Assembly: GCA_036734105.1 (NCBI GenBank)
Contig: DAIMZH010000004.1
Span: 54,952 to 118,951 of the forward strand
Direction: 5' to 3'
Length of the DNA: 64,000 nucleotides
DNA from: Azoarcus_F sp036734105
Lineage (GTDB): Bacteria; Pseudomonadota; Gammaproteobacteria; Burkholderiales; Rhodocyclaceae
This document shows, one piece after another, positions 1 through 7,507 of this stretch. Position numbers and translations under genes: made by a program. Within the stretch, counting starts at the first letter, position 1, and the number at the start of each line of letters is the position of its first letter. The notes below the pieces were generated by a model. It did not search any database. It was given only the letters and a program-made list of their open reading frames with translations, and was not told the DNA's origin.

Positions 1-3
1 CTA

Positions 4-21
4 ACTCCGGTTTGAAACCTC
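4..21 (-). repeat. Interspersed repeat, copy 1 (partial)
   Basis: On the minus strand these bases read GAGGTTTCAAACCGGAGT, the core of a repeat seen again near 5322, 9526 and 16364. The copy follows the trpG stop, and its downstream part is diverged or lost at the window edge. The other three copies lie upstream of a gene read in the same direction, so this one probably precedes a minus-strand gene outside the window. Confidence 0.6.
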
Positions 22-96
22 ACCCATCCGGGTGTAGCAAAAGCGCAATCGAAAAAGACCTGCGCTTGCGGTCAAGTCTGGGTTTGATGCACGCGC

Positions 97-678
97 TCAG
101 GCTGTCGCACGTACGCGTGCATCCAGAAAATTCTTCAGTAAGGCATGCCCGGACTCACTCATGATGGACTCCGGGTGAAACTGCACCCCCTCCACCTGCA
201 GCGTGCGGTGACGCACGCCCATGATTTCCGAGTCCTCGGTCCAGGCGGTTATCTCCAGACAGTCGGGCAGGCTGTCACGCTCTATGGCCAACGAATGGTA
301 GCGCGTGCACGTCAGGGGATTGGGCAAACCCTCGAACACGCCTGAGTTGTTGTGATGAACCGGAGACACCTTTCCGTGCATCAGTTGCTGCGCATGCACA
401 ATACGCCCACCAAAGGCGACCCCAATGCTCTGATGCCCCAGACAAACACCCAAAACCGGAATTCGCCCGGCGAAAGCCTGGATGGCAGCCACCGAAACCC
501 CTGCCTCCCTGGGGGTGCACGGCCCCGGCGAGATCACCAACTGGGACGGCGCGAGAGCGACGATCTGCTCCACCGTCACCTCGTCGTTACGCACCACCTT
601 TACCCGTGCGCCAAGCTCGCCGAAATATTGCACCAGGTTGTAGGTAAAGCTGTCGTAGTTGTCGATCATCAGCAGCAT
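97..678 (-). CDS. trpG: Anthranilate/aminodeoxychorismate synthase glutamine amidotransferase
   Basis: This is the glutaminase subunit that supplies ammonia to chorismate-converting synthases of tryptophan or folate synthesis. The 193-residue protein is full length for the class I amidotransferase family. It opens with MLLMIDNYDSFTYN and carries the nucleophile Cys79 in GVCLGHQ and the His168/Glu170 pair in FHPES. The ATG at 678 follows AGGGGATG. In many betaproteobacteria trpE lies just upstream and trpD just downstream. Here the upstream 450 bp hold no trpE, and an island starts near 940. Whether it serves TrpE, PabB or both cannot be told from sequence. Confidence 0.93.
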   Translation of the reverse strand: MLLMIDNYDSFTYNLVQYFGELGARVKVVRNDEVTVEQIVALAPSQLVISPGPCTPREAGVSVAAIQAFAGRIPVLGVCLGHQSIGVAFGGRIVHAQQLMHGKVSPVHHNNSGVFEGLPNPLTCTRYHSLAIERDSLPDCLEITAWTEDSEIMGVRHRTLQVEGVQFHPESIMSESGHALLKNFLDARVRATA

Positions 679-939
679 TTTTGGTCATCCCCTTGATTTT
701 GCTTGCCCTTCGCGCTGATTGCCATAACAGCTTACCACTAGACCGCCGGTCTTCGTACTGGCTATCCACCGTACCCAAGCCGGCCAAGGATAAGACTTTT
801 TGCGCTGATGTGGATTATCGTCTGCAAGGCCGGGCCACGTCAAAAACCGTTCTGGCAGAATCGACCTATCGCGGTACCCGCCCTGCCCTTGACTTGCGGT
901 CGGAACGCAGCAACGCTTGATAATTCTGAAGGCATAAAA
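679..939. other. Intergenic upstream of trpG, no gene recognised
   Basis: No plausible coding frame is seen between trpG and the terminator-like repeat at 940. Three TGG codons in one minus-strand frame (784-786, 775-777, 766-768) lie upstream of trpG, but no convincing leader-peptide start or attenuator hairpin accompanies them. Confidence 0.5.
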
Positions 940-966
940 AAACCCCAACCAAAAAGATTGGGGTTT
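940..966. repeat. Orphan copy of the tRNA-Phe terminator (possible island end)
   Basis: A stem AAACCCCAA/TTGGGGTTT is flanked by A and T runs. The segment from about 932 to 964 is nearly identical to the terminator just downstream of tRNA-Phe at 5037-5071: GGCA, an A/T run, CCCCAACC, one A/G difference, then AAAAGATTGGGGT. No tRNA adjoins this copy. It may mark the far end of an element inserted at tRNA-Phe, or be a leftover of a duplicated tRNA locus. Confidence 0.55.
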
Positions 967-1134
967 AAATTTTGGTCGTGCCATTGTAGCACGCAGCAAA
1001 CCAACCGAAGAAGGCACCTCATGGGTGCTCCTGGCGCCCTCGGAAAAATGAGGGGAAACGCTAAAACCGTCTTGGCTTCTCACTTCAGAAACGCCTTCAT
1101 GGAGACCAGCCAACTCATGCGCAAGGAAACCAAG

Positions 1135-1347
1135 ATGGACATTTCGTACCTCAATCAAAAGCAACTCGCCACCCTCTGGGGCGTCAGCCAAGCCACCCTC
1201 GAACGATGGAGATCAGAGGGGATCGGTCCCAAGTACCTTAAATTCAGCGGTAGGGTCATCTACCGCAGAGCGGACATCGATGCCTACGAAGAATTTTGCT
1301 TGGTAACACCACATCAGGAAACCGGTCTGCTTACTCGCAGTTGCTGA
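1135..1347 (+). CDS. Small AlpA/excisionase-like HTH DNA-binding protein
   Basis: A 70-residue protein starting MDISYLNQKQLATLWG, with a winged-helix excisionase-type HTH: a helix around WGVSQATLERW, then GPKYLKFSGRVIYRRADIDAYE. Proteins of this fold direct excision or regulate integrases and prophage genes. The ATG at 1135 has AAGGAAA seven bases upstream. In-frame ATGs at 1117 and 1099 are alternatives but lack a comparable ribosome site. It converges on the PIN gene, whose frame ends 19 bp away. No integrase is visible in the island, so this may be a relic of a mobile element. Confidence 0.7.
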   Translation: MDISYLNQKQLATLWGVSQATLERWRSEGIGPKYLKFSGRVIYRRADIDAYEEFCLVTPHQETGLLTRSC

Positions 1348-1365
1348 CTCAAAGGCCAAACTGTA

Positions 1366-1890
1366 TTACAGGGCTTTCTTACCTTTCAGTTGCATCTTTC
1401 TGCGGAATGCACTGACGATGTTCTGAGTGATGTACAGCGGATTGACAGTGTGGATCGCGTCAGCGACTGCGATCGCCTCATCGACACTGAGATGTCCGGC
1501 CTCGACCAACTGGAGCATGATTTCCAATCCCCAGACAACCGAAACACCCTGCGCCGCACAGGCATCTCGTAAAGGACCATCGTTAGACAGGCAAGCCCAA
1601 CCATGATCTCAGGCGAGCACCAGACATAACTTGTCTTCGAAGGACAATGGACCGCCGCGCTGAGATGCCTCTGTCAACTGGGCCAAGGTGCCGTCTACGA
1701 CGGTCAATCCAATGGCCTGGCATTGCGCCTCATCAAGCTGTTCGACTTCGTCAAGCACAGCAGCAGCCACATAGACGGGGCCGACATGGTCAGCCACCAA
1801 ACCCAGAATTTCCGGGCTGGTTTTGGCGTAGTCAATCAGAACATTCGCATCAGCAATAAACCATGCTGTGGTTGATATCAGTTTGCCCAC
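1366..1890 (-). pseudogene. PIN-domain toxin-like protein interrupted by an in-frame TGA
   Basis: The frame starts at GTG 1890, overlapping the end of the XRE-ImmA gene by 13 bp, and has PIN features: ADANVLIDYAK (first catalytic Asp), LDEVEQLDE, and FEDKLCLVLA. Codon 94 is TGA (1609-1611). The same frame then continues without break through DHGWACLSNDGPLRDAC, which carries the last acidic PIN motif, to a TAA at 1366-1368. One C-to-T change in a CGA Arg codon would explain it, since PIN proteins often have Arg-Asp here. The 93-residue product lacks the last motif and is probably inactive. PIN proteins are ribonucleases, often toxins, and this one is coupled to a regulator-protease gene. Confidence 0.8.
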
Positions 1891-3041
1891 GATTCGGCCA
1901 AATCCCGCATGTCAATGAGCTTGATGCCGAGAATCTCAGCTCCACGGGCCAGGGTAATTTCTCCACCCATGGTTGCTTGACGAACCAAGCGCCAAAGGCG
2001 GTCACCCTGGAAGTCATGGCGATCCATGCCTGCAGGCTCTGGCCCGGCCTTGTGCAAATCAGACAAAGCCCTATATGCATCGGCACCGACACCTTCAGGC
2101 TCATCCATTTTCAGCAGCACTTTGCTGTTGCGCTGCTGGTAGGCATTGCCAAAGTGAATCCACAAACGCCTGCGCTGATTTGGGTCAGGTAAGCCCTCGG
2201 TCAGCCGATACAGCACGGTACGCCAACTGACCCGAAACACGCGCTTGACCTTGAGTACTCGGTCAAACAGCGGAAGCCCAACGGTGTCTTCCCACTCGCG
2301 GCGAAACACGTCATCAGGCATGAGGAAGTGCGAAGCGAACGCATCCGCATCACGCTCCTCGTCCTTGTCTTCCAGCTCTTCATCAACCTGGTAGGCCTGC
2401 AAATGCATCAGCAAGTGGGCGAGCTCATGTGCAGCACTGAAAATCCAGTGTTCCACCGGCAAACGCTCCCAAGTGTTAACCACCACCGCCGGGCCACCAT
2501 CTTCTTCGGACACCGACAACCCCAGGAAAGCATCGGTCGCCATGTTGACCGACAGCACCTTAATGCCTTGATGCTCCAGCAGGCCACAGATGTCGTGCAC
2601 AGGCTCGTGCTCGCACAGGCCAAAGTGAGAACGCATGGCAGCCGCGACGGCAGGAATGCCCTGCTGTCGTGCCTTGGCAGCGACCGCACGCAGCGAATCA
2701 AAATCTCTATGATCAGTGGCCTTGAGCAGGGTCTCTAGCTCAACGAAATCGCGTAGTTTTTGCCCCACCTCAACCAACACCTGCTCACGGCGCTTGAGTC
2801 GCTTAAGGGAACGGAAGCGGACGCGCTTCAGAGCTGGCGCCTCCACCAGCAACTCGGGAACACGAACCTGCAAGACTTTGGCCAGCGCCCGCACAGTATC
2901 TGCGCGCGGCTCGGACTGACGACGTTCGATGTTGATGTAGGCAATCCGGCTGATCCCAGCCGCTTGCGCCAGCTTTTCCTGAGAAAGCCCGCGAGCGAGG
3001 CGAAGGCGCTGCAGGTTACAGCCAAGAGTATCAAGGCTCAT
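1878..3041 (-). CDS. XRE-family regulator fused to ImmA/IrrE metallopeptidase
   Basis: A 387-residue fusion. Residues 5-65 form a Cro/C1 HTH (LRLARGLSQEKLAQAAGISR). Residues about 140-250 form an ImmA/IrrE zinc protease with HELAH at 205-209 and the third ligand region ERDADAFASHFLMP. Such proteins repress their own operon and cleave a partner regulator or antitoxin on a signal. The start at ATG 3041 is set by AGGAGG about eight bases upstream; an upstream TTG at 3059 is less likely. It overlaps and probably co-transcribes the PIN gene, forming a regulator-toxin pair whose PIN member is broken here. Confidence 0.85.
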   Translation of the reverse strand: MSLDTLGCNLQRLRLARGLSQEKLAQAAGISRIAYINIERRQSEPRADTVRALAKVLQVRVPELLVEAPALKRVRFRSLKRLKRREQVLVEVGQKLRDFVELETLLKATDHRDFDSLRAVAAKARQQGIPAVAAAMRSHFGLCEHEPVHDICGLLEHQGIKVLSVNMATDAFLGLSVSEEDGGPAVVVNTWERLPVEHWIFSAAHELAHLLMHLQAYQVDEELEDKDEERDADAFASHFLMPDDVFRREWEDTVGLPLFDRVLKVKRVFRVSWRTVLYRLTEGLPDPNQRRRLWIHFGNAYQQRNSKVLLKMDEPEGVGADAYRALSDLHKAGPEPAGMDRHDFQGDRLWRLVRQATMGGEITLARGAEILGIKLIDMRDLAESWAN

Positions 3042-3215
3042 TGATTTATCCTCCTGCAACTGAGGAAGTTATCATACCATCGAAGTCTGTTTTTTTGTAT
3101 ACCGCAAAGTTCAATGCATGGAAATAGCACCTTGTGTTGCCTCGCCTCCTGATAAAGCCACATCAGGAAAGCAACCAGCCAACTCTCAGGTGCTGACCCA
3201 GCCGTCTCGAATGCC

Positions 3216-3536
3216 TTACTTAGCCCGCCACTTTGCCAAAAGTCGAGCCTGCAATGCCTTGCGCTCCGGCTTCAACTGGCTGCGACGGGCCGCGATACGC
3301 TCCGCCATCTCGCGCTGGCGACGCGGATCGAACCACTGCTTCCCGTCCTTGGCCATATCCCAAGTGCTCGATACGGCTTGGCGATGCACTGGCAAAGGAT
3401 CGCCCTCCGGACCAAGGGAAGCGAGTTGATCCCGCTCACGCGACCGCCAGCGCTTGTGCCACAGCCGCTTGTCATCTGCTTCCGATCGCGCTGTGGTGTG
3501 GCCGAAGATCGGCACTTTGCGGCGACTTCGACTCAC
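3216..3536 (-). CDS. Small basic protein of unknown function, third gene of the YggL operon
   Basis: A 106-residue, strongly basic protein from GTG 3536, opening SRSRRKVPIFGHTTARSE, then DKRLWHKRWRSRERDQL, and ending QARLLAKWRAK. The GTG overlaps the TGA of the YggL gene (GTGA) and is preceded by GGGAGGGGG, so translational coupling is very likely; an in-frame ATG at 3551 is an alternative. I recall similar proteins as uncharacterized in proteobacteria. The basic ends suggest nucleic-acid or ribosome contact, which is inference. No membrane segment or catalytic motif is seen. Confidence 0.75.
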   Translation of the reverse strand: MSRSRRKVPIFGHTTARSEADDKRLWHKRWRSRERDQLASLGPEGDPLPVHRQAVSSTWDMAKDGKQWFDPRRQREMAERIAARRSQLKPERKALQARLLAKWRAK

Positions 3537-3913
3537 GGCGCCCCCTCCCATCCATACCAGCCATCGACGAGGTCACCCGCGTCAGCGCTGGCCACGTCGG
3601 GCCGTTGCTGCAACCAGTCAACAATAGCCACCCTGTCTTCTTCGGTGGGCGAACCACGGCACCAGGCCGACACAACGCCATCAGTTTCCATCAATGGCAG
3701 TTGGCCACCCATCCCCCCAACGGCAAGCTGGCGCGACTCGATGAGCTCGATGAACCCATCCCAAAAGGCATCATAAGCAGCATCGTCCATGGGCTGGCGG
3801 AACTGAACCTGAACCTCGAACACGAGTTCCTGGAACTCCCCAACACGCAGCTTCTTGCGTTGCCGACGATTCAGGCGTCGAAGTGTTCGGGCGGATGGCC
3901 ACTGGTTCAACAT
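3533..3913 (-). CDS. yggL: YggL family (DUF469) ribosome-associated protein
   Basis: A 126-residue protein with the YggL signature RRLNRRQRKKLRVGEFQEL near the N-terminus, followed by the acidic alpha/beta body with FWDGFIELIE and ending DLVDGWYGWEG. The family binds the 50S ribosomal subunit in E. coli; the exact role is unclear. The start ATG (3911-3913) overlaps the stop of the nucleotidyltransferase gene as TGATG. It is usually a stand-alone housekeeping gene, so finding it as the middle gene of a nucleotidyltransferase operon inside a tRNA island is unusual. Confidence 0.88.
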   Translation of the reverse strand: MLNQWPSARTLRRLNRRQRKKLRVGEFQELVFEVQVQFRQPMDDAAYDAFWDGFIELIESRQLAVGGMGGQLPLMETDGVVSAWCRGSPTEEDRVAIVDWLQQRPDVASADAGDLVDGWYGWEGAP

Positions 3914-4719
3914 CAGTTTTTCCTTTCAGCATCCAAGCGCAGCACGGTGTCCATCAACAGCCGATCCAGCACCGCAAAGTCAGTATCACGCGGCAAGGGT
4001 GGCAGCACCAATTCGAGTCGAGTCAGTTCGCTGTCGATGAAGGTGTTGATGATCGGTAGGGGTTGGCCGAACTCCGACTCCATTGCTGCGCGCTTGATGG
4101 CCAGCAGGTGCCCAATCGCATCGAACAAGGCCGGACCAGTCACGATGGCATCGACCAAATCCTGGAATCGCATCGGTGCCACACCCCGTCCCTGTTCGAT
4201 CCACAGGGTGGCCAACAGCGGGCGCAACACGTACAGGTACTTCTTGAGCCGCACGGTGTCGCCACGCAGGTAATCCCGGTAGTTCTTGCGCGCCATGTGC
4301 ACGTAGTGGTGAAAAGATCGCTCAGCCTGGTGCGTCTGCCGAGCGGCATTCCGCATTGTCCGCAGAAAATCAACGTCAGCCCGATACACAACCGGCGAGT
4401 CCAGCCACTCGATCAGCGTGGCATTGCCTTTTTTCAGCAGACTGAGCGCCTTGCGCAATTCCCAGCCGTTGATATCGAGCTCGTCGGAAATTGGCACCTC
4501 GATGACATCGCGCTGTGCGCTGACCCGCAAGTACCATGGCAACGGGTGGACGTAGATGAACCGGACGTCGTAATCGCTGTCGGGAGAAGCAAAGCCCCAG
4601 CCCCGACTACCGGACTCGCAAGCATAGAGGACGCGCACGCCATGTTCGGCTTCCATGGCCAACAGTCGATCAAGAATATCTGACCGAATGTCATCTGACA
4701 CCGGGTGCGTTTCAACCAT
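3913..4719 (-). CDS. DNA polymerase beta-type nucleotidyltransferase (COG3541-like)
   Basis: A 268-residue nucleotidyltransferase. Near residue 36 it has GSRGWGFASPDSDYDVRF, the GS...D.D core of the polymerase-beta fold. A helical region follows with HHYVHMARKNYRDYL and LKKYLYVLRPLLATLWIEQ, typical of COG3541. Relatives occur in phages and next to RNA-repair genes; substrates are mostly unknown. The ATG at 4719 is chosen; a TTG at 4734 is the alternative. It is the first gene of a three-gene coupled operon with YggL and a small basic protein, which suggests an RNA or ribosome target. Confidence 0.85.
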   Translation of the reverse strand: MVETHPVSDDIRSDILDRLLAMEAEHGVRVLYACESGSRGWGFASPDSDYDVRFIYVHPLPWYLRVSAQRDVIEVPISDELDINGWELRKALSLLKKGNATLIEWLDSPVVYRADVDFLRTMRNAARQTHQAERSFHHYVHMARKNYRDYLRGDTVRLKKYLYVLRPLLATLWIEQGRGVAPMRFQDLVDAIVTGPALFDAIGHLLAIKRAAMESEFGQPLPIINTFIDSELTRLELVLPPLPRDTDFAVLDRLLMDTVLRLDAERKN

Positions 4720-5036
4720 ATTTTCGAAGACCAAAGTAGATAGACCGTAAGTCGGAAATCAAACCGGAAATACCCCTGTCCGCACAGCACCAAGAATCTG
4801 CCGTATGCGTAGGTCGTAGCGCGAAACCCTGCCATCTTTGATTGGCGCAACCCATTGATCTTTATGGGTTTTTGTCATAACCTTTGCGGACTTCGGGCAA
4901 AAACACAAAGTCCCGCCCGCAGAGAGAAAGGGCCAATAGAGAGAGAACCGGGCGCCGAACCTGCCTAGCGGTGGCGAAGGCGAAGTCCGCAAGACTCCGA
5001 AGGAACCCGCGAGAACACGCGGGAGTTGGCGCAAAC
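4720..5036. other. Intergenic with a possible decayed 39-codon ORF and a long-range inverted repeat
   Basis: No confident gene. A minus-strand 39-codon frame (4759-4878) starts MTKTHKDQWVAPIKDG and faintly recalls a DUF2188 N-terminus; the continuation would need a frameshift, so it may be a relic. Bases 4884-4895 (TTGCGGACTTCG) are perfectly complementary to 4981-4992, enclosing 85 nt. This could be a structured RNA or coincidence. Confidence 0.3.
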
Positions 5037-5040
5037 AGGC

Positions 5041-5070
5041 AATAAAAAACCCCAACCGAAAAGATTGGGG
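5041..5070 (-). terminator. Rho-independent terminator of tRNA-Phe
   Basis: On the minus strand CCCCAA pairs with TTGGGG (5065-5070 with 5050-5055) and a T run follows. It lies 11 bp beyond the tRNA-Phe CCA end. A near copy lies at 940-966. Confidence 0.85.
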
Positions 5071-5081
5071 TCCAAAAATTC

Positions 5082-5157
<76 letters not shown>

Positions 5158-5498
5158 ATCGCAAAGAAGGCCGAATTATAGACTAGCGAGTTTCAACGTC
5201 AAGTATTTTTTTAAGAGGGTGATTCTGCTCGAACCGCCTGACCGACCCGACTAATGGGCAGAAACTGATTGGCAACACACCGCAAGGCTGGAGCATCCCC
5301 GTCCGCCTTGCTCTGCACAGTGAGGTTTCAAAACCGGAGTCCGTTTTGCGATCACGGTAAAAAACAGCCAAGCCACCGGCCCTGTCACGCGCAGCGGCAC
5401 GTTACACGGGGGCACGTTACATTATTAACCCTTCACTCTTTACAGTAATTTTCGAAAAGTTTGCTAAACTTTTGAAAAATTTCTGCCAAAGGAGTCAC
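5158..5498. other. Upstream region of the LytM peptidase gene
   Basis: No gene. It holds repeat copy 2 (5322-5350) and a direct repeat GGCACGTTACA occurring twice between 5395 and 5420. A possible promoter has TTTACA at 5439-5444 and a poorly conserved -10 near 5462-5470. The direct repeats could be an activator or repressor site; this is not established. Confidence 0.4.
5322..5350 (+). repeat. Interspersed repeat, copy 2
   Basis: Reads GAGGTTTCA, an extra A, then AACCGGAGTCCGTTTTGCG. It matches copies 3 and 4 over most of about 30 bp and is oriented toward the LytM peptidase gene 150 bp downstream. The middle can fold as a short hairpin (CGG/CCG with flanking A/T pairs). Confidence 0.7.
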
Positions 5499-6830
5499 AT
5501 GCAGACTCAAAAAGTTGAAGCGCTCGCGCAAGGTGCTGAAAAATCCGTGCACGCCGGGCACTACATAATGCTCGCAGGCTTGGTTGCTGTCACCCTTTTT
5601 GGTGGCGTGATGGCAGTGGCAATGACGCCCAGCGAGTCCGACTCAGCCTTCGAGCCAGGACTTGTCGTGGAACGTCTTGGCATGCCTGAACTGGTCAAGA
5701 TCGCGCCAGATCACGGTCTGCCATTCATTTTTGAAGACAGAATCCATTCCGGCGACAATGTGCAGTCAATGCTGAAACGCCTTGACCTCCAAGATGCTGA
5801 AGCGCTCGCCTTTCTGATGCGCGACGATGAGGCCCGCAATGTGCTGAGACAATTGCGGGCCGGACGATCGTTCACTGTCACCGCCTCTGCAACCGGCGAG
5901 ATTCTGTCGCTAAACCTCCCGGTCGGACGCAGCAGTGATCGCTACATCATAGAGCGAAACGAAGACGGCTTCAGCAAGGCCAAGGAGTACGAATCAGTCG
6001 TCGATACGCTGGTTGAGATGCGCTCTGGCACCATTACGCATTCCCTGTTCGGCGCAACCGATGCAGCGGGAGTGCCGGATGGCGTTGCAAGCAGCCTGGC
6101 CCGTCTGTTCGGCACCCAAGTTGATTTTTCGCGTGACATACGCGCGGGGGACAGCTTCAGCGTCGTGTACGAAACCGTTTTTGACAACGGCACACCCATC
6201 AGGACCGGACGTATTCTCGCCGCGGAGTTCGTCAATCAGGGCAAGGCGCATACAGTGGTGCTGTACCGCGAGGCTGACGGCAATGAAGCCTATTACACCC
6301 CTGAAGGGCATGGACTCAATCAGGCCTTTCTGCGCTACCCGCTGGAGTTCTCCCGCATTTCTTCGGGATTTGGTCGTCGGATGCACCCGATTCATCGCAA
6401 CTGGCGCAGTCACAACGGAACCGATTTTGCTGCACCCACTGGCACCCCGATCATGGCTTCGTCAGACGGCCGAGTGGATTTCGTCGGCAACCAGCGCGGC
6501 TACGGTAAAACCATCATCATTCAGCACCGAGACAACTACAAGACACTCTACGCCCACCTGAACGGCTTCAAATCCGGCCTCAGCAAAGGCAAGCGAGTGC
6601 GCCAGGGCGAGGTGATCGGCTACGTGGGCCAGACCGGCTGGGCGACTGGCCCACACCTGCATTACGAAATCCGGATCAACAACGTGCCGCATGATCCCAT
6701 GAAAATCGCGCTGCCACAGGCCCAGCCCCTGAACAAGTCCGAGCTGTCACGTTTCAAGACCGAAACCGCTGATATGCTGGACCGGCTCGCCATTCTCAAC
6801 TATCAGCCATCCTCTCTCTCAAGCCGCTGA
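5499..6830 (+). CDS. M23 (LytM) family cell-wall metallopeptidase
   Basis: A 443-residue MepM/YebA-like zinc endopeptidase expected to cut peptidoglycan cross-links in the periplasm. A membrane anchor lies at about residues 26-48 (MLAGLVAVTLFGGVMAVAM). A long middle region with Opa/LysM-like character follows. The M23 domain is C-terminal, with ligands in HNGTDFAAPTG and HLHYEIRIN. The ATG at 5499 follows AAAGGAG; a longer frame from 5472 has no ribosome site. A strong terminator follows at once, and erpA converges. A LytM gene next to erpA is a common betaproteobacterial arrangement. Confidence 0.92.
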   Translation: MQTQKVEALAQGAEKSVHAGHYIMLAGLVAVTLFGGVMAVAMTPSESDSAFEPGLVVERLGMPELVKIAPDHGLPFIFEDRIHSGDNVQSMLKRLDLQDAEALAFLMRDDEARNVLRQLRAGRSFTVTASATGEILSLNLPVGRSSDRYIIERNEDGFSKAKEYESVVDTLVEMRSGTITHSLFGATDAAGVPDGVASSLARLFGTQVDFSRDIRAGDSFSVVYETVFDNGTPIRTGRILAAEFVNQGKAHTVVLYREADGNEAYYTPEGHGLNQAFLRYPLEFSRISSGFGRRMHPIHRNWRSHNGTDFAAPTGTPIMASSDGRVDFVGNQRGYGKTIIIQHRDNYKTLYAHLNGFKSGLSKGKRVRQGEVIGYVGQTGWATGPHLHYEIRINNVPHDPMKIALPQAQPLNKSELSRFKTETADMLDRLAILNYQPSSLSSR

Positions 6831-6843
6831 TCAACTTGCCTAT

Positions 6844-6877
6844 GAAAAAAGGCTCCCTGAGGGAGCCTTTTTTGTTT
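6844..6877 (+). terminator. Bidirectional terminator between the peptidase gene and erpA
   Basis: AAAAAAGGCTCCC and GGGAGCCTTTTTT form a perfect stem around a 3-4 nt loop, with A and T runs on both sides, so it can serve both convergent genes. Confidence 0.9.
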
Positions 6878-6886
6878 TCTTGAAAC

Positions 6887-7237
6887 TCAAGCCGAGAAGG
6901 AAGAGCCACAGCCGCAGGTGCTGGTTGCGTTGGGGTTGCGGATTACGAACTGCGAACCCTCTATGCCTTCGCTATAGTCGATCTCAGCGCCGACCAGATA
7001 CTGATAGCTCATCGCATCAATCAGCAAGGTCACACCGTTCTTCTCGAGTGTGGTGTCATCCTCGTTGACTTCTTCATCGAAGGTAAAACCATACTGAAAG
7101 CCGGAACAGCCTCCACCAGAGACGAAAACACGAAGCTTGAGGTCAGTGTTGCCTTCCTCTTCGATCAACTCTTTGACTTTGTTTGCTGCGCTGTCGGTAA
7201 ACACCAACAGTTCGGGGATATCAACGACGGTATTCAT
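6887..7237 (-). CDS. erpA: Iron-sulfur cluster insertion protein ErpA
   Basis: A 116-residue A-type carrier that passes Fe-S clusters to apoproteins, including enzymes of isoprenoid synthesis and respiration. The three cluster Cys are at 44 (GGGCSGFQYG), 108 and 110 (TCGCGSSFSA), at the expected spacing. The ATG at 7237 follows AGGAG. The length is normal for the family. It shares its terminator region with the convergent LytM gene. No clear IscR site was recognised upstream. Confidence 0.96.
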   Translation of the reverse strand: MNTVVDIPELLVFTDSAANKVKELIEEEGNTDLKLRVFVSGGGCSGFQYGFTFDEEVNEDDTTLEKNGVTLLIDAMSYQYLVGAEIDYSEGIEGSQFVIRNPNATSTCGCGSSFSA

Positions 7238-7372
7238 GGTCACTCCTGTGCTGAGTTCTGGGCTGTCACGCAAATTTCGGCTCTTGAACCGAGTATGGTT
7301 ACTTCGACCTTGAATTCTAGACCGAGTTCAGGCAATAAAAAACCATGCCGCAAGCGTGCGAATTGTTTGCAG

Positions 7373-7472
7373 CAAAAAAAAGCGCAGCCCCGATGGGACT
7401 GCGCAAATCCACACCAAAGGAGGAGGGTGGAGGAGACACGGGTTGAATTGCATGAGTCAAGCCAATTCGGTT
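7373..7472 (-). ncRNA. Candidate small RNA with repeated anti-Shine-Dalgarno motifs
   Basis: On the minus strand a sigma70-like promoter (TTGTCA at 7507-7502, 17-bp spacer, CATAAT at 7484-7479) predicts a start near 7472. The transcript would run about 100 nt to a hairpin GCGCAGTCCC/GGGGCTGCGC (7404-7382) followed by eight T. The middle is pyrimidine-rich and carries CTCCTCC and CCTCCTCC between 7417 and 7437, exact complements of Shine-Dalgarno sites. No open reading frame of note lies inside. C/U-rich sRNAs with such loops are known in several proteobacteria. The identity of this one is unknown. Confidence 0.6.
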
Positions 7473-7478
7473 GAAAAG

Positions 7479-7507
7479 ATTATGCTTGGCCTTGTGACGC
7501 TTGACAA
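7479..7507 (-). promoter_or_regulatory. Sigma70-like promoter of the candidate sRNA
   Basis: TTGTCA (7507-7502) and CATAAT (7484-7479) are separated by 17 bp. Each hexamer has one or two mismatches to consensus. No coding gene on this strand lies between here and the terminator at 7373-7404. Confidence 0.55.

Noticed and set aside
766..786. Three TGG codons at three-codon spacing upstream of trpG, as in a Trp attenuator leader peptide
   Set aside because: No nearby start codon with a ribosome site and no terminator/antiterminator pair before trpG; probably chance.
1609..1611. TGA in the PIN gene as a selenocysteine codon
   Set aside because: The position is usually Arg in PIN proteins and no SECIS-like hairpin follows; a nonsense mutation is simpler.
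3233..4273. Long 346-codon plus-strand frame
   Set aside because: It is antisense to three well-supported minus-strand genes, has no ribosome site and shows no protein family features.
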